A stretch of DNA of 64,000 bases. Source: Microbulbifer elongatus (lineage in GTDB: Bacteria; Pseudomonadota; Gammaproteobacteria; Pseudomonadales; Cellvibrionaceae). The stretch is taken from positions 1,493,001-1,557,000 of the forward strand of contig NZ_CP088953.1 of the NCBI RefSeq assembly GCF_021165935.1, read 5' to 3'. Below, in pieces: positions 9,901-22,101 of the stretch. The notes below the pieces were generated by a model. It searched no databases. It was not told the DNA's origin and saw only the letters and a program-made list of their open reading frames with translations. Every line of letters begins with the position of its first letter. The first letter of the stretch is position 1. A program made the translations under genes and the position numbers.

Positions 9901-11070
9901 TACCGCATCGTCGAAGGTGCAACCTTCGAGCGTCTGGCGGCGGCTTTGGACGGTCAAACCGTTGCCGGTGGTAAGGGCGTCAAGAAAGGCGACGTGCTGA
10001 ACGCCGAGATCCTCGCCGGCCTGCCGCGCGAAGACTGGTTCAAGCTGCGCATGACCGAAGACAGCCTGAACGAGCAGCTGGAAAAAGCCGAAGCGCAGCT
10101 GAAAGAACGTCGCAAACTGCTGGACGAGCAGTTTGAAGACAAGAAGAAAAAACTGGAATCCGGTGACGATCTGGCGCCAGGCGTACTCAAAATCGTCAAG
10201 GTCTACCTGGCGATCAAGCGTCGCATCCAGCCCGGTGACAAAATGGCCGGCCGTCACGGTAACAAGGGTGTGATCTCCGTGATCAAGCCTGTGGAAGATA
10301 TGCCGTACGACGAAAACGGTGAGCCGGTGGACGTGGTGCTGAACCCGCTGGGTGTACCGTCGCGGATGAACGTCGGTCAGGTTCTGGAAATGCACCTGGG
10401 TATGGCGGCGAAAGGTCTCGGTGTGAAGATCGATCGCATGATCAAGGAGAAGCAGGAAGCGGCGAAGATTCGTGGATTCCTGGAAGACGTCTACAACTCC
10501 ACCGGTGGCCGCAAAGAAGAGCTGGACGCGCTGTCCGACGAGGAAGTGCTCGCCATGTCCGAAAACCTGCGTCGCGGTGTCCCCATGGCGACTCCGGTAT
10601 TCGACGGTGCGCAAGAGCCGGAGATCAAGAAGCTGCTGCGTCTGGCGGACATCCCGGATTCCGGTCAGATCACTCTGTACGACGGCCGTACCGGTGACTC
10701 CTTCGAGCGTCCGGTTACTGTGGGCTACATGTACATGCTGAAGCTGAACCACCTGGTCGACGACAAGATGCACGCGCGTTCTACCGGTTCCTACAGTCTG
10801 GTTACCCAGCAGCCGCTGGGTGGTAAGGCGCAGTTCGGTGGCCAGCGCTTCGGTGAGATGGAGGTGTGGGCACTGGAAGCTTACGGTGCCGCTTACACCC
10901 TGCAGGAAATGCTCACGGTCAAATCCGATGACGTGGAAGGTCGTACCAAGATGTACAAGAACATCGTGGATGGCGACCACCGCATGGAGCCGGGCATGCC
11001 CGAATCCTTCAACGTACTGGTCAAGGAAATCCGCTCGCTGGGTATGAACTTCGAGCTGGAAAACGAGTAA
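6997..11070 (+). CDS. rpoB: RNA polymerase subunit beta
   Basis: 1357-residue beta subunit, forming with beta' the catalytic cleft. It opens with the usual [18 protein letters not shown]. The rifampicin pocket segment ([16 protein letters not shown] then THKRR and SALGPGG) carries the wild-type Asp, His and Ser residues. The catalytic-core lysine region [13 protein letters not shown] and the C-terminal clamp contacts with beta' are present. The length is close to the pseudomonad protein (1357). ATG at 6997 is chosen because it gives the family N-terminus. rpoC follows after 123 bases. Confidence 0.98.
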   Translation: MAYSYTEKKRIRKDFGKLPKVMDVPFLLAIQLESYRKFTQADTRPDERLDIGLQAAFKSVFPIVSYSGNAALEYVSYTLGKPAFDVKECTLRGVTYACPLRVRVRLIIYDKESANKSIKDIKEQEVYMGEIPLMTENGTFVINGTERVIVSQLHRSPGVFFDHDKGKTHSSGKLLYAARVIPYRGSWLDFEFDPKDLVYVRIDRRRKLPATILLRALGYSSQEMLEMFFDTSKFTLNDETVSLELIPSRLRGDVASFDIKDGNGKVIVEEGRRITPRHIRQLEKAGVEKLEAPISYLYGRVLAHDVIDDSTGEVVVEANAEITEEVVTKLRILNVQTIETLYTNDLDCGPFISDTLRADPSRTELEALVEIYRMMRPGEPPTKESAESLFENLFFSDERYDLSAVGRMKFNRRLNREDETGQGTLSKEDIVDVLKTLIEIRNGRGMVDDIDHLGNRRVRSVGEMAENQFRVGLVRVERAVKERLSMAESEGLMPQDLINAKPVAAAVKEFFGSSQLSQFMDQNNPLSEVTHKRRVSALGPGGLIRERAGFEVRDVHPTHYGRVCPIETPEGPNIGLINSLATYARANHYGFLESPYRKVVDGQVTDEIEYLSAINEANYVVAQASAAVDENGRFTDDLVSVRHQYEFTLKTPDEIQYMDVSARQVVSVAAAMIPFLEHDDANRALMGSNMQRQAVPTLRAEKPLVGTGMERTVARDSGVCIVAKRGGVIERVDASRVVVRVHDDEVEAGDAGVDLYGLTKYTRSNQNTCINQRPIVKTGDVVARGDILADGPSVDLGELALGQNMRIAFMPWNGYNFEDSILVSERVVQEDRFTTIHIQELTCIARDTKLGSEEITSDIPNVGESALNKLDESGIVYIGAEVGAGDILVGKVTPKGEAQLTPEEKLLRAIFGEKASDVKDTSLRAPSGTRGTVIDVQVFTRDGLQKDQRSLAIEKAQLDEVRKDLNEEYRIVEGATFERLAAALDGQTVAGGKGVKKGDVLNAEILAGLPREDWFKLRMTEDSLNEQLEKAEAQLKERRKLLDEQFEDKKKKLESGDDLAPGVLKIVKVYLAIKRRIQPGDKMAGRHGNKGVISVIKPVEDMPYDENGEPVDVVLNPLGVPSRMNVGQVLEMHLGMAAKGLGVKIDRMIKEKQEAAKIRGFLEDVYNSTGGRKEELDALSDEEVLAMSENLRRGVPMATPVFDGAQEPEIKKLLRLADIPDSGQITLYDGRTGDSFERPVTVGYMYMLKLNHLVDDKMHARSTGSYSLVTQQPLGGKAQFGGQRFGEMEVWALEAYGAAYTLQEMLTVKSDDVEGRTKMYKNIVDGDHRMEPGMPESFNVLVKEIRSLGMNFELENE

Positions 11071-11193
11071 CACTGGTATCAATCGGATTTAGTAGACAGA
11101 GGCCGGTGGCGGCGATCGGAAATCACCACCACCGGCACTTCCGGCCCGAGAGGCAGTTGGCCGGAATGACTACCCCCTAGTGGAGGAAAGGCC

Positions 11194-14100
11194 TTGAAAG
11201 ATTTGTTAAACCTGGTGAAAGCCCAGGATCAGCTCGAAGAATTTGACGCTATCCGTATCGGTCTGGCTTCGCCGGACATGATTCGCTCCTGGTCCTACGG
11301 CGAAGTGAAAAAGCCAGAGACCATCAATTACCGTACCTTCAAGCCGGAGCGCGAAGGCCTGTTCTGTGCCAAAATTTTTGGCCCGGTAAAGGACTACGAG
11401 TGCCTGTGCGGTAAGTACAAGCGCATGAAGCACCGCGGCATCATCTGTGAGAAGTGCGGCGTTGAAGTCACTAAGGCGAAAGTGCGCCGTGAGCGCATGG
11501 GCCACATCGAACTGGCGAGCCCGGTTGCGCACATCTGGTTCCTGAAATCCCTGCCGTCCCGTATCGGCCTGCTGCTGGATATGACCCTGCGTGATATCGA
11601 GCGCGTGCTGTACTTCGAATCCTACGTGGTGACCGATCCGGGTATGACCACCCTGGAGCGCGGCCAGCTGCTGAACGACGAGCAGTACTTTGAGGCGATG
11701 GAAGAGTTCGCCGATGAGTTTGAAGCGAAAATGGGTGCGGAAGCCATCCAGGAGCTGATGAACGACATCGAGCTGCCCACCGAGATCCAGCGTCTGCGCG
11801 AGGAGATCCCGGCGACCAACTCCGAGACCAAGATCAAGAAGCTGTCCAAGCGCCTTAAGCTGCTGGAAGCCTTCTACAAATCCGGCAACAAGCCGGAGTG
11901 GATGATCATGCAGGCGCTGCCGGTTCTGCCACCAGATCTGCGCCCGCTGGTACCCCTGGATGGTGGCCGCTTTGCGACCTCCGACCTGAACGACCTGTAC
12001 CGTCGCGTGATCAACCGTAACAATCGTTTGAAGCGCCTGCTGGAGCTGAACGCGCCGGACATCATCGTGCGCAACGAAAAGCGTATGCTGCAGGAGTCTG
12101 TGGACGCGCTGCTGGATAACGGCCGTCGCGGCCGCGCCATCACCGGTTCCAACAAGCGCCCGCTGAAATCCCTGGCCGACATGATCAAGGGTAAGCAGGG
12201 TCGTTTCCGTCAGAACCTGCTGGGTAAGCGTGTGGACTACTCCGGTCGTTCCGTGATCGTGGTGGGTCCGACCCTGCGTCTGCACCAGTGTGGTCTGCCG
12301 AAGAAAATGGCTCTCGAGCTGTTCAAGCCGTTTATTTTCGGCAAGCTGGAAGCCCGCGGTCTGGCTACCACCATCAAGGCGGCCAAGAAAATGGTCGAGC
12401 GCGAAGAAGCGGTGGTGTGGGACATCCTTGACGAAGTGATTCGCGAACACCCGGTACTGCTGAACCGTGCACCGACCCTGCACCGTCTGGGTATCCAGGC
12501 GTTCGAGCCGGTACTGATTGAAGGTAAAGCGATTCAGCTGCACCCGCTGGTGTGTGCGGCGTACAACGCCGACTTTGACGGTGACCAGATGGCGGTACAC
12601 GTACCGCTGACCATCGAAGCGCAGCTGGAATCCCGCGCGCTGATGATGTCCACCAACAACATCCTGTCGCCCGCCAACGGTGAGCCGATCATCGTACCGT
12701 CTCAGGACGTGGTACTGGGTCTGTACTGGATGACCCGCGAGCGCGTAAACGATAAAGGCGAAGGCATGTTCTTTGCCGACACCAAGGAAGTGAGCCGCGC
12801 GTTCTATGCCAAGCAGGTCGGTCTGCAGGCGAAGGTCAAAGTGCGTATCGACGAGACTTCCATTGGTGAAGATGGCGAAAAGCAGGTTACCCGTACGGTG
12901 TACGACACCACCGTTGGTCGTGCGCTGCTGTGGAACATCGTGCCGGAAGGTCTTCCCTTCGAGTACGTTAACCAGCCAATGAAGAAGAAGGCCATCTCCA
13001 AGGTGCTCAATGAGTGCTACCGCAAGGTGGGTCTGAAGGCGACCGTGATCTTCGCGGACCAGTTGATGTACACCGGCTTCGATTTCTCCACCAAGTCTGG
13101 TTCTTCCATTGGTGTGAACGACTTCGAGATCCCGGCCGCCAAGGCCGAACTCATCGCTTCTGCGGAAGAGGAAGTGAAAGAAATCGAAACCCAGTTCGCA
13201 TCCGGTCTGGTAACCGCGGGTGAGAAATACAACAAGGTCATCGACGTCTGGTCTCGAACCAACGACAAGGTGACCCAGGCGATGATGGCCGGCATCAAGA
13301 AAGAGCCGGTGATCGATCGCGAAGGTAATGCGACCGAGCAGGACTCCTTCAACTCCGTATACATGTACGCCGACTCCGGCGCACGGGGTAGTGAGGCCCA
13401 GATTCGTCAGCTGGCCGGTATGCGTGGTCTGATGGCCCGTCCGGACGGTTCCATTATCGAGAACGCCATTACCGCGAACTTCCGTGAAGGTCTGAGCGTA
13501 CTGCAGTACTTCATCTCGACTCACGGTGCCCGTAAAGGTCTGGCGGATACCGCTCTGAAAACTGCGAACTCCGGTTACCTGACCCGTCGTCTGGTGGACG
13601 TTGCGCAGGACGTGGTCATTACCGAGATCGACTGCGGTACTGACGATGGCCTGACCATGGCGCCAGTGATCGAAGGCGGTGACGTCATCGAGTCTCTGGG
13701 TGACCGTATCCTGGGTCGTGTGGTGGCGCGCGACGTGACCAAGCCAGGTAGTGAAGAAATCGCGGTACCCGCGGGCACCATGATCGACGAAGCCTGGGTT
13801 GAGCGCATCGAAGGTATGGGCATCGACGAGGTCATCGTGCGTTCCGCGATTACCTGTGAGACCGCCCATGGTATCTGTGCCCAGTGTTACGGCCGTGACC
13901 TGGCTCGTGGCCACCGCGCCAACCCCGGTGAGTCCGTGGGTGTTGTGGCGGCACAGTCCATTGGTGAGCCGGGCACCCAGCTGACCATGCGGACCTTCCA
14001 CATCGGTGGTGCGGCGAGCCGTGCCTCTGCAGCGGACAGTATTCAGGTCAAGCAGCCCGGTACCGTGCGTCTGCACAATGTGAAGACCGTGAAGACCGAA

Positions 14101-15423
14101 AGCGGCAATCTGGTAGCGGTATCCCGTTCCGGTGAGCTGGCGGTGGCCGACTCTGCCGGCCGCGAGCGCGAGCGCTACAAGCTGCCTTACGGTGCGGTGA
14201 TCAGCGTCGACGAGGGTGCGACCATTGACGGTGGCCAGATTGTGGCCAAGTGGGATCCACACACCCACCCGATCATCACCGAGGTTGCCGGCTGGGTGAA
14301 ACTGTCCGGTATGGAAGATGGTCTGTCCATCCGCAAGCAGACCGACGAGATTACCGGTCTGTCCTCCATCGAGGTCATCGACCCGGCGGAACGCCCGGCA
14401 GCGGGTAAAGACCTGCGTCCGGCGGTGACGCTGGTGGACGAGAATGGCGAAGAGCTGACCCTGGCCAACTCCAACGCGCCGGCGCACTACGCGTTGCCGC
14501 CGCGTGCGATCTTGAGCCTGAAAGACAGCGACAAGGTGAATGTCGGTGACGTAATCGCCCGTATTCCGCAGGAATCCGGCGGTACCAAGGACATCACCGG
14601 TGGTCTGCCGCGGGTTGCCGACCTGTTCGAAGCCCGTAAGCCGAAAGAGCCGTCCATTCTGGCGGAGATCTCCGGTACCGTTTCCTTCGGTAAAGAAACC
14701 AAAGGCAAGGTACGCCTGCAGATCACTCCGCAAGACGGCAAGCCGCTGGCCAACGGCAAGGATCACTACGAGGTACTGATTCCGAAGCACCGCCAGCTGA
14801 CCGTGTTCGAAGGTGAAACCGTAGAGAAGGGTGAGGTCATTTCTGACGGCCCGTCCAATCCGCACGACATTCTGCGCCTCAAGGGTGTGGAAGAACTGGC
14901 GCGCTACATCACCAACGAAATCCAGGAGGTTTACCGCCTCCAGGGTGTGGGCATCAACGATAAGCACATCGAGACCATCGTGCGTCAGATGCTGCGTAAA
15001 GTTGAAATCCTTGAGATGGGCGACTCCGAGTTCATCAAGGGTGACCAGGTGGAATACCAGCGCGTGGTAGAAGAGAACGAACGTCTGCGCGCCGAAGGCA
15101 AGCAGCCGGCTCAGTTCGAGCGTCTGCTACTGGGTATCACCAAGGCGTCCCTGGCGACCGAGTCCTTCCTGTCCGCGGCCTCCTTCCAGGAGACCACCCG
15201 CGTACTGACCGAGGCGGCGGTAACCGGCAAGGAAGACAGCCTGCGTGGTTTGAAAGAGAACGTGGTGGTGGGTCGTCTGATCCCGGCTGGTACCGGTCTC
15301 GCCTACCACGCCGAGCGCAAGCGCAAGCGCACCCAGCAGCTGGCTCCTGGCTTCGCCGAGGGACCGTCTGCCGAAGAGGTGGAAGCGGCACTGACCGAAG
15401 CCCTGAAATCTTCCGGGGAGTAA
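11194..15423 (+). CDS. rpoC: RNA polymerase subunit beta'
   Basis: 1409-residue beta' subunit. The start is a rare TTG at 11194 behind a strong GGAGGAAAG ribosome binding site, giving the family start [10 protein letters not shown]. The first zinc motif is [19 protein letters not shown]. The catalytic metal loop NADFDGDQM is intact. The second zinc set includes [11 protein letters not shown]. In the 123-base gap before it, GCCGGTGG and CCACCGGC around 11103-11134 can pair as a processing-type hairpin. Expression is tied to rpoB. Confidence 0.98.
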   Translation: MKDLLNLVKAQDQLEEFDAIRIGLASPDMIRSWSYGEVKKPETINYRTFKPEREGLFCAKIFGPVKDYECLCGKYKRMKHRGIICEKCGVEVTKAKVRRERMGHIELASPVAHIWFLKSLPSRIGLLLDMTLRDIERVLYFESYVVTDPGMTTLERGQLLNDEQYFEAMEEFADEFEAKMGAEAIQELMNDIELPTEIQRLREEIPATNSETKIKKLSKRLKLLEAFYKSGNKPEWMIMQALPVLPPDLRPLVPLDGGRFATSDLNDLYRRVINRNNRLKRLLELNAPDIIVRNEKRMLQESVDALLDNGRRGRAITGSNKRPLKSLADMIKGKQGRFRQNLLGKRVDYSGRSVIVVGPTLRLHQCGLPKKMALELFKPFIFGKLEARGLATTIKAAKKMVEREEAVVWDILDEVIREHPVLLNRAPTLHRLGIQAFEPVLIEGKAIQLHPLVCAAYNADFDGDQMAVHVPLTIEAQLESRALMMSTNNILSPANGEPIIVPSQDVVLGLYWMTRERVNDKGEGMFFADTKEVSRAFYAKQVGLQAKVKVRIDETSIGEDGEKQVTRTVYDTTVGRALLWNIVPEGLPFEYVNQPMKKKAISKVLNECYRKVGLKATVIFADQLMYTGFDFSTKSGSSIGVNDFEIPAAKAELIASAEEEVKEIETQFASGLVTAGEKYNKVIDVWSRTNDKVTQAMMAGIKKEPVIDREGNATEQDSFNSVYMYADSGARGSEAQIRQLAGMRGLMARPDGSIIENAITANFREGLSVLQYFISTHGARKGLADTALKTANSGYLTRRLVDVAQDVVITEIDCGTDDGLTMAPVIEGGDVIESLGDRILGRVVARDVTKPGSEEIAVPAGTMIDEAWVERIEGMGIDEVIVRSAITCETAHGICAQCYGRDLARGHRANPGESVGVVAAQSIGEPGTQLTMRTFHIGGAASRASAADSIQVKQPGTVRLHNVKTVKTESGNLVAVSRSGELAVADSAGRERERYKLPYGAVISVDEGATIDGGQIVAKWDPHTHPIITEVAGWVKLSGMEDGLSIRKQTDEITGLSSIEVIDPAERPAAGKDLRPAVTLVDENGEELTLANSNAPAHYALPPRAILSLKDSDKVNVGDVIARIPQESGGTKDITGGLPRVADLFEARKPKEPSILAEISGTVSFGKETKGKVRLQITPQDGKPLANGKDHYEVLIPKHRQLTVFEGETVEKGEVISDGPSNPHDILRLKGVEELARYITNEIQEVYRLQGVGINDKHIETIVRQMLRKVEILEMGDSEFIKGDQVEYQRVVEENERLRAEGKQPAQFERLLLGITKASLATESFLSAASFQETTRVLTEAAVTGKEDSLRGLKENVVVGRLIPAGTGLAYHAERKRKRTQQLAPGFAEGPSAEEVEAALTEALKSSGE

Positions 15424-15532
15424 GGTCTTCAGGACGGAGTAGTCTGACCGGTTGGTTTGCCATATCAGGCGCTGACCGGTCTGTTCCGGATCGCAACCAC
15501 TTGTCGATGTGAGTGTTTACTTCGGTAGGTGG

Positions 15533-15561
15533 TTGACTCGGGGTGGCCGCGTTTATAGAAT
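15533..15561 (+). promoter_or_regulatory. Promoter-like sequence for str operon
   Basis: TTGACT at 15533-15538, 17-base spacer and TAGAAT at 15556-15561, followed by GCGGCCCCCG. It lies 122 bases before rpsL and after the rpoC stop. Confidence 0.65.
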
Positions 15562-15632
15562 GCGGCCCCCGCTAATGGGGTGCGATTGCCCGGAGGCATT
15601 TCAGCCGACGGAATATCGCGCACTGACGATAG

Positions 15633-15665
15633 GCCCTCACTGCTGTTTATGGTGGGGGCGTTTTA
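15633..15665 (+). terminator. Terminator-like hairpin in rpsL leader
   Basis: GCCCTCAC (15633-15640) pairs with GTGGGGGC (15652-15659), 8 pairs including one G-U, then G-TTTT-A-TTTT. It lies downstream of the rpsL promoter-like sequence and about 18 bases before the rpsL start, so it could act as an attenuator of the str operon rather than only as the rpoC terminator. Confidence 0.5.
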
Positions 15666-15682
15666 TTTTGGAGTGATTTTTA

Positions 15683-16057
15683 ATGGCAACGATCAACCAG
15701 TTGGTTCGTAAGCCGAGAAAACGCAAAGTTGAAAAAAGCGACGTGCCTGCACTGCAAGCTTGCCCGCAGCGCCGTGGAGTTTGTACTCGTGTGTATACCA
15801 CTACACCGAAGAAGCCGAACTCCGCACTGCGTAAAGTTTGTCGTGTGCGCCTGACCAACGGCTACGAAGTAGCTTCGTACATCGGCGGTGAAGGCCACAA
15901 CCTGCAGGAGCACAGCGTGGTGCTGATTCGCGGCGGTCGTGTTAAAGACCTGCCGGGTGTGCGCTATCACACTGTGCGTGGTGCACTTGACTGTGCCGGC
16001 GTAAACGATCGCAAGCAGGGCCGTTCCAAATACGGTGCCAAGCGTCCTAAGAGTTAA
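15683..16057 (+). CDS. rpsL: 30S ribosomal protein S12
   Basis: 124-residue S12, decoding-centre protein. The segment [17 protein letters not shown] contains the lysine at the usual streptomycin-resistance position (wild-type Lys). A GGAGTG ribosome binding site precedes the ATG. First gene of the str operon rpsL-rpsG-fusA-tuf. Confidence 0.98.
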   Translation: MATINQLVRKPRKRKVEKSDVPALQACPQRRGVCTRVYTTTPKKPNSALRKVCRVRLTNGYEVASYIGGEGHNLQEHSVVLIRGGRVKDLPGVRYHTVRGALDCAGVNDRKQGRSKYGAKRPKS

Positions 16058-16184
16058 TTCCCCTAGGTCAATTTGCGTTTCGGTTTAACGAATAACCGGA
16101 GTAAGGCTGAGCTCGCCGATTTGTAGTTACTATGTTTAGTGAATCAGGCGGCGTCTCAGAGTAACCCTGAAGAGAGGCAATCCC

Positions 16185-16655
16185 ATGCCAAGAAGACGAG
16201 TAGTCGCCAAGCGCGAAGTGCTGCCCGATCCCAAGTTTGGGAACGTGACTCTGGCCAAGTTCATGAACCATGTCATGATCTCTGGTAAGAAGTCCGTGGC
16301 AGAGAGCATCGTTTACGGTGCGCTGGATCTGGTTTCAGAGAAACTGAACAAAGATCCGATTGAAATTTTCGAAGAATCCCTGGAAAACATCGCCCCGATG
16401 GTGGAAGTGAAGTCCCGTCGTGTTGGTGGTGCTACTTACCAGGTACCGGTAGAAGTGCGTCCGGCACGTCGTACTGCGCTGGCAATGCGCTGGCTGGTAG
16501 ATTTCTCCCGTAAGCGCGGTGAGAAGTCCATGGCCCAGCGTCTGGCCAATGAAATGATCGATGCATCCCAGAACAAGGGCGGCGCGGTCAAGAAGCGTGA
16601 AGACGTGCACCGTATGGCGGAAGCCAACAAAGCGTTCTCCCACTATCGTTTCTAA
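16185..16655 (+). CDS. rpsG: 30S ribosomal protein S7
   Basis: 156-residue S7, primary binder of the 16S 3' domain. It opens with [16 protein letters not shown] and contains the family segment [17 protein letters not shown]. In E. coli S7 represses the str mRNA through the rpsL-rpsG spacer; here that spacer is 127 bases, long enough for such a site. ATG with GAGAGG upstream. Confidence 0.97.
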   Translation: MPRRRVVAKREVLPDPKFGNVTLAKFMNHVMISGKKSVAESIVYGALDLVSEKLNKDPIEIFEESLENIAPMVEVKSRRVGGATYQVPVEVRPARRTALAMRWLVDFSRKRGEKSMAQRLANEMIDASQNKGGAVKKREDVHRMAEANKAFSHYRF

Positions 16656-16767
16656 GATAGTGACGCTTCTAAGTCTGATGATTATTTCCATCGGAAATTA
16701 AAACCGAAAGGCAGCAAGGAAGGTAAAACTCCGCGCTGCCTTTTGCCGTTATATCGAGGATACAACT

Positions 16768-18876
16768 GTGGCACGTAAAACGCCTATCGAACGCTATCGC
16801 AATATCGGTATCTGCGCCCACGTAGACGCCGGTAAAACCACCACTACCGAGCGCGTACTGTTCTACACCGGTCTGTCCCACAAAATTGGTGAGGTGCACG
16901 AAGGCGCAGCCACCATGGACTGGATGGAGCAGGAGCAAGAGCGCGGTATCACCATTACCTCCGCCGCTACCACCTGTTTCTGGGCCGGTATGCAGCAGCA
17001 GTTTCCGCAGCACCGCGTAAACATCATCGACACCCCTGGACACGTTGACTTCACCATTGAAGTAGAGCGTTCCCTGCGTGTTCTCGACGGTGCCGTGGTT
17101 GTACTGTGTGGCTCTTCCGGCGTTCAGCCGCAGACCGAAACTGTATGGCGCCAGGCCAACAAGTATGAAGTACCGCGTATGGTCTTCGTCAACAAGATGG
17201 ACCGCGCCGGTGCAGACTTCCGTAAGGTTGTCGGCCAGCTGAAGACCCGTCTGAACGCCAGTGCAGTTCCGCTGCAGATGACCATTGGCTCCGAAGACGA
17301 GTTCAAGGGGGTCGTCGACCTGGTGAAAATGAAGGCCATCCTGTGGAACGAAGACGACATGGGTATGACTTTCGAATACGGCGATATCCCGGCGGATATG
17401 CAGGACGAGTGCGATGAAATGCGCGAGTTCCTGGTGGAAGCCGCTGCGGAAGCCAGCGAAGAACTGATGGAAAAATACCTGGAAGAAGGTGAGCTGACTG
17501 AAGAAGAAATCAAGTCCGCTATCCGTCAGCGCACTCTGGCCAACGAAATCGTACCGGTTCTGGGCGGCTCCGCGTTCAAGAACAAGGGCGTGCAGGCCAT
17601 GCTGGACGCGGTCATTGAATACCTGCCGGCGCCGACCGAAGTTAAGGCGATCGAAGGTACTCTGCTGGATAAAGACGAGACCGTCGAAACTCGTGTTGCC
17701 GATGACGATGCGCCGTTCGCGGCACTGGCATTCAAAATCGCCACTGATCCCTTCGTTGGTACTTTGACCTTCTTCCGTGTGTACTCCGGTAAGCTGGAAA
17801 GTGGCACCGCGGTATACAACTCCGTGAAGCAGAAGAAAGAGCGTGTCGGCCGTATGGTGCAGATGCACTCCAACGAGCGTAAAGAGATCAAAGAAGTGCT
17901 GGCGGGCGACATCGCTGCGGCGATTGGCCTGAAAGATGTGACCACTGGTGACACCCTGTGTGCCGAAGACGCCAAGATCGTTCTCGAGCGTATGGAATTC
18001 CCGGAGCCGGTAATCTCTGTTGCGGTTGAGCCGAAGTCCAAGCCGGACCAGGAAAAAATGGGTATCGCACTGGGCAAGCTGGCTCAGGAAGACCCGTCTT
18101 TCCGTGTGAAAACCGACGAAGAGACCGGTCAGACCATCATCTCCGGTATGGGTGAGCTGCACCTGGACATCATCGTTGACCGCATGCGTCGTGAATTCAA
18201 CGTGGAAGCCAACATCGGTAAGCCGCAGGTGGCCTATCGTGAAACGATCCGCAACACCTCTGAGATCGAAGGCAAGTTCGTTCGTCAGTCCGGTGGTCGC
18301 GGTCAGTACGGTCACGTTTGGGTGAAATTTGAGCCGGCGGAAGACGAGTCCCAGGAAGGTCTGGAATTCGAAAACGCCATCGTGGGTGGTGTGGTACCGA
18401 AGGAATACATCCCGGCGGTACAGAAAGGTATCGAAGAGCAGATGCAGAACGGTGTTCTGGCTGGCTACCCGCTGCTGGGCCTGAAGGCTACCCTGTACGA
18501 CGGCTCCTTCCACGACGTGGACTCCAACGAAATGGCGTTCAAGATCGCCGGTTCTATGGCGACCAAGAAGCTGGCAGACGTTGGCGGTGCGGTACTGCTC
18601 GAGCCGATGATGAAGGTAGAAGTGGTAACCCCGGAAGAGAACATGGGTGACGTCGTGGGCGACCTGAACCGTCGTCGCGGTCTGATTCAGGGTATGGAGG
18701 ACAGCAGCTCCGGTAAGGTAGTTAACGCGGAAGTGCCGCTGGCCGAAATGTTCGGTTACGCCACCGATCTGCGTTCTGCGACCCAGGGCCGTGCGACCTA
18801 CACCATGGAATTCCTGAAGTACGCGGAAGCGCCGAAAAACGTCGCCGACGAAATTATCGCCAAGAACAAAGCTTAA
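16768..18876 (+). CDS. fusA: Elongation factor G
   Basis: 702-residue EF-G, the translocation GTPase. The start is GTG at 16768, giving the family opening [15 protein letters not shown]1 is AHVDAGKTT, switch [11 protein letters not shown] and G4 NKMD. All five domains are represented to the C-terminal region ending in IAKNKA. tuf copy 2 follows after 42 bases. Confidence 0.98.
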   Translation: MARKTPIERYRNIGICAHVDAGKTTTTERVLFYTGLSHKIGEVHEGAATMDWMEQEQERGITITSAATTCFWAGMQQQFPQHRVNIIDTPGHVDFTIEVERSLRVLDGAVVVLCGSSGVQPQTETVWRQANKYEVPRMVFVNKMDRAGADFRKVVGQLKTRLNASAVPLQMTIGSEDEFKGVVDLVKMKAILWNEDDMGMTFEYGDIPADMQDECDEMREFLVEAAAEASEELMEKYLEEGELTEEEIKSAIRQRTLANEIVPVLGGSAFKNKGVQAMLDAVIEYLPAPTEVKAIEGTLLDKDETVETRVADDDAPFAALAFKIATDPFVGTLTFFRVYSGKLESGTAVYNSVKQKKERVGRMVQMHSNERKEIKEVLAGDIAAAIGLKDVTTGDTLCAEDAKIVLERMEFPEPVISVAVEPKSKPDQEKMGIALGKLAQEDPSFRVKTDEETGQTIISGMGELHLDIIVDRMRREFNVEANIGKPQVAYRETIRNTSEIEGKFVRQSGGRGQYGHVWVKFEPAEDESQEGLEFENAIVGGVVPKEYIPAVQKGIEEQMQNGVLAGYPLLGLKATLYDGSFHDVDSNEMAFKIAGSMATKKLADVGGAVLLEPMMKVEVVTPEENMGDVVGDLNRRRGLIQGMEDSSSGKVVNAEVPLAEMFGYATDLRSATQGRATYTMEFLKYAEAPKNVADEIIAKNKA

Positions 18877-18918
18877 GCTTTAGTCCCTTTAGAACTTTTA
18901 AGTTAGAGGATCCTGAAA

Positions 18919-20142
18919 ATGGGAAAAGAAAAGTTTGAACGTTCCAAGCCCCACGTAAACGTGGGCACCATCGGTCACGTTGACCACGGTAAAACCACCC
19001 TGACCGCTGCGCTGACTCGCGTATGTGCCGAAGTATGGGGCGGCGCTGCCGTTGCTTTCGACGGTATCGATAACGCTCCGGAAGAGCGTGAGCGTGGTAT
19101 CACCATCGCGACCTCTCACGTGGAATACGAGTCCCCGACCCGTCACTACGCCCACGTAGACTGCCCGGGACACGCCGACTACGTTAAGAACATGATCACC
19201 GGTGCTGCTCAGATGGATGGCGCTATCCTGGTATGTGGCGCGACTGACGGTCCTATGCCGCAGACCCGTGAGCACATCCTGCTGTCCCGTCAGGTAGGTG
19301 TACCTTACATCGTTGTGTTCCTGAACAAAGCAGACCTGCTGGCAGAAGACTGTGGCGGCGTAGGCTCTGAAGAATATGCAGAGATGCTGGAACTGGTAGA
19401 GATGGAGCTGCGCGAGCTGCTGGATCAATACGAATTCCCGGGTGACGACACTCCGATCATCGCTGGTTCTGCCCTGATGGCCCTGAATGGCGAAGATGAC
19501 AACGAGCTGGGCACCAGCGCGGTTAAGAAGCTGGTAGAAACCCTGGATGAGTACATTCCGGAGCCAGAGCGCGCTGTAGATCAGCCGTTCCTGATGCCGA
19601 TCGAAGACGTATTCTCCATCTCTGGTCGCGGTACCGTAGTAACTGGTCGTGTAGAGCGTGGCATTATCAACACTGGTGACGAAATCCAGATCGTTGGTAT
19701 CAAAGAAACCACTCAAACCACCTGTACCGGTGTTGAAATGTTCCGCAAGCTGCTCGACGAAGGTCGTGCTGGTGAGAACATTGGCGCCCTGCTGCGTGGC
19801 ACCAAGCGTGACGAAGTTGAGCGTGGTCAGGTACTGGCGAAGCCGGGCTCCATCACCCCGCACACCAAGTTCGAAGGTGAGGTGTACATCCTGTCCAAGG
19901 ACGAAGGTGGTCGTCACACCCCGTTCTTCAAAGGCTACCGTCCGCAGTTCTACTTCCGTACCACCGACGTAACCGGTGCGGTTGAGCTGCCAGAAGGCAC
20001 TGAAATGGTAATGCCGGGCGACAACATTCAGATGAAAGTTGAGCTGATCTGCCCGATCGCCATGGAGGAAGGTCTGCGCTTCGCGATCCGCGAAGGTGGC
20101 CGTACCGTGGGCGCCGGCGTTGTTGCCAAGATCATCGACTAA
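18919..20142 (+). CDS. tuf: Elongation factor Tu, copy 2
   Basis: 407 residues, the second EF-Tu gene in the classic str-operon position after fusA. Long stretches, for example about 355 bases from 19566 to 19923, are base-for-base identical to copy 1 at 1665. Differences cluster at codons around residues 35-48 ([14 protein letters not shown] versus [14 protein letters not shown]), at HTPFFKGY, and at the codons for MKVELICP near the end. This pattern fits ongoing gene conversion with unconverted edges. It carries the same 10-residue G-domain insertion as copy 1. A clear terminator follows. Confidence 0.98.
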   Translation: MGKEKFERSKPHVNVGTIGHVDHGKTTLTAALTRVCAEVWGGAAVAFDGIDNAPEERERGITIATSHVEYESPTRHYAHVDCPGHADYVKNMITGAAQMDGAILVCGATDGPMPQTREHILLSRQVGVPYIVVFLNKADLLAEDCGGVGSEEYAEMLELVEMELRELLDQYEFPGDDTPIIAGSALMALNGEDDNELGTSAVKKLVETLDEYIPEPERAVDQPFLMPIEDVFSISGRGTVVTGRVERGIINTGDEIQIVGIKETTQTTCTGVEMFRKLLDEGRAGENIGALLRGTKRDEVERGQVLAKPGSITPHTKFEGEVYILSKDEGGRHTPFFKGYRPQFYFRTTDVTGAVELPEGTEMVMPGDNIQMKVELICPIAMEEGLRFAIREGGRTVGAGVVAKIID

Positions 20143-20170
20143 TTCCTAGTCTCTGATCTCATGAGCCAGA

Positions 20171-20199
20171 AGCCGCGGCAGAGATGCTGCGGCTTTTTT
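20171..20199 (+). terminator. Rho-independent terminator of str operon
   Basis: AGCCGCGGCA (20171-20180) pairs with TGCTGCGGCT (20185-20194), 10 pairs with one G-U, GAGA loop, then a run of T to 20199. Confidence 0.9.
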
Positions 20200-20307
20200 G
20201 TGTCTGCTCAGTTCTGACTGGAACTGTTGGTCGAGTACCGGAAAGGGATGTTTGCCTGATATGTGGTCCGTCTGCGCTGGCAGTTGGTTAAAAAATGGTA
20301 GCCGCTA

Positions 20308-20336
20308 TTGACACACCTCTGTCCTACCCGTAGACT
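20308..20336 (+). promoter_or_regulatory. Promoter-like sequence for S10 operon
   Basis: Consensus TTGACA at 20308-20313, 17-base spacer and TAGACT at 20331-20336. It leaves a leader of about 68 bases before rpsJ. It is the only strong promoter-like pair seen between the tuf terminator and rpsJ. Confidence 0.75.
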
Positions 20337-20410
20337 TCGCGCTCCTTTTCGCCCGCCCTCGGGGCTGCGTAAAAGGACGTTCTTTAGATTTACAACTGGA
20401 GTTTGATTCC

Positions 20411-20722
20411 ATGCAGGGTCAACGCATCCGAATTCGCCTGAAGGCCTTCGATCACAAGCTGATTGATGCGTCTACTCAGGAGATCGTAGAGACGGCCAAG
20501 CGCACTGGCGCCCAAGTACGCGGTCCAATCCCGCTGCCGACTCGCAAAGAGAAGTACACCGTGCTGATTTCTCCGCACGTCAATAAAGACGCGCGCGACC
20601 AGTACGAAATTCGTACTCACAAGCGTTTGCTGGACATCGTAGAGCCTACCGAGAAAACCGTCGACGCGCTGATGAAGCTCGATCTGGCGGCCGGTGTAGA
20701 GGTTCAGATCAGTCTCGGCTAA
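20411..20722 (+). CDS. rpsJ: 30S ribosomal protein S10
   Basis: 103-residue S10, also the NusE partner of NusG in transcription-translation coupling. The family core [14 protein letters not shown] and [18 protein letters not shown] are present. First gene of the S10 operon. The leader before it is short (about 68 bases), shorter than the E. coli L4-responsive leader. Confidence 0.97.
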   Translation: MQGQRIRIRLKAFDHKLIDASTQEIVETAKRTGAQVRGPIPLPTRKEKYTVLISPHVNKDARDQYEIRTHKRLLDIVEPTEKTVDALMKLDLAAGVEVQISLG

Positions 20723-20832
20723 CACTTCAAATTAACTACCGAATCCCAGGCGAAAACGGTCTGGGTAGTGTAACGCTCTGAAATTGGGCGGCCGCAGTGG
20801 GTTAAAGCCCCGTGCACTGAGAGGTTGAAAAG

Positions 20833-21468
20833 ATGACTATAGGTATTGTCGGCCGCAAGAGCGGCATGACTCGCATCTTCACTGAAGATGGCGCTTCTAT
20901 CCCGGTAACTGTTATCGAGGTAGCTCCGAATCGCGTCACCCAGGTGAAAACCGTGGAAACTGATGGCTACTCCGCAGTTCAGGTAACTGTGGGTGCCCGT
21001 AAAGCTTCCCGTGTCTCCAAGCCCGAAGCGGGCCACTTCGCCAAAGCCAATACTGAGGCTGGCACTGCTCTTTTCGAACTGCGCACTGACGGTTCTGAAG
21101 AGTCCTTCGAAATCGGTTCTGAAATCACTGTGTCTGGCTTTGAGGCCGGTCAGAAGATTGACGTAACCGGCACTTCCAAAGGTAAAGGTTTCCAGGGCGG
21201 CGTTAAGCGCTGGAATTTCCGTACCCAAGACGCTACTCACGGTAACTCTCTGTCTCACCGCGCGCCCGGTTCTATCGGTCAGTGCCAGACTCCTGGCCGC
21301 GTGTGGAAGGGCAAGAAAATGGCCGGTCACATGGGTGCTGAGCGTGTTACCACGCAAAACCTGGAAGTAGTTCGTGTGGACGCCGAGCGCAACTTGCTGC
21401 TGGTTAAGGGTGCCGTACCTGGCGCACCTGGCGGTGACGTTATCGTTCGTCCGGCAGTTAAAGCCTAA
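20833..21468 (+). CDS. rplC: 50S ribosomal protein L3
   Basis: 211-residue L3. It opens with [18 protein letters not shown] and contains the loop [15 protein letters not shown] that reaches toward the peptidyl transferase centre. The glutamine in [12 protein letters not shown] is the usual site methylated by PrmB. ATG with GAGAGGTTG upstream. Confidence 0.97.
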   Translation: MTIGIVGRKSGMTRIFTEDGASIPVTVIEVAPNRVTQVKTVETDGYSAVQVTVGARKASRVSKPEAGHFAKANTEAGTALFELRTDGSEESFEIGSEITVSGFEAGQKIDVTGTSKGKGFQGGVKRWNFRTQDATHGNSLSHRAPGSIGQCQTPGRVWKGKKMAGHMGAERVTTQNLEVVRVDAERNLLLVKGAVPGAPGGDVIVRPAVKA

Positions 21469-21486
21469 GTCTGAGGGGAAATAGAT

Positions 21487-22101
21487 ATGGAACTGAATAT
21501 CGCAACTCCCGAAGGCGCTAAAGGCACTGTTGCAGTCTCTGAAGTGGCTTTCGGTCGTGAATTCAATCAGGACCTGGTGCACCAGGCAGTCGTCGCCTAT
21601 ATGGCTGGCGCTCGTCAGGGTACCAAGGCTCAGAAAAACCGCGCTGCGGTTTCCGGCGGCGGCAAGAAGCCGTGGCGCCAAAAAGGTACTGGCCGCGCGC
21701 GTGCTGGTACTATCCGCAGCCCGCTGTGGCGTTCCGGTGGCGTAACCTTCGCTGCTGAACCTCGTGATCACAGCGTTAAGCTGAACAAGAAAATGTACAG
21801 CGCTGCACTGCGCTGCATTCTCTCCGAGCTGGCTCGTCAGGAGCGTCTGGTTGTGGTTGAGTCCTTCGACGTGGAAGCGCCGAAGACCAAGCAGCTGGTA
21901 ACCAAGCTGGCACAGTTCGATCTGTCTGAAGCGTTGATCGTGACCGAAGAGGTTAACGAAAACCTCTACCTGGCCGCGCGCAACCTGCACAAGATCGATG
22001 TTCGCGATGTACAGGGTATCGATCCGGTAAGCCTGATTCGCTTTGACAAGGTCGTGGTTACCGTTTCTGCACTGAAGAAAATTGATGAGGTGCTGGGATG
22101 A
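21487..22101 (+). CDS. rplD: 50S ribosomal protein L4
   Basis: 204-residue L4, exit-tunnel protein and, in E. coli, repressor of the S10 operon. The tunnel loop [16 protein letters not shown] is intact, with no sign of the changes linked to macrolide resistance. It overlaps rplW by 4 bases (ATGA at 22098), so the two are translationally coupled. Confidence 0.97.
   Translation: MELNIATPEGAKGTVAVSEVAFGREFNQDLVHQAVVAYMAGARQGTKAQKNRAAVSGGGKKPWRQKGTGRARAGTIRSPLWRSGGVTFAAEPRDHSVKLNKKMYSAALRCILSELARQERLVVVESFDVEAPKTKQLVTKLAQFDLSEALIVTEEVNENLYLAARNLHKIDVRDVQGIDPVSLIRFDKVVVTVSALKKIDEVLG

Noticed and set aside
7333..11082. 1249-codon open frame antisense to rpoB
   Set aside because: It is a complementary-strand shadow produced by the strong codon bias of rpoB. 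The product has low complexity with no family resemblance, and there is no ribosome binding site.
11206..14967. 1253-codon open frame antisense to rpoC
   Set aside because: Same codon-bias shadow as for rpoB; beta' fully explains the region.
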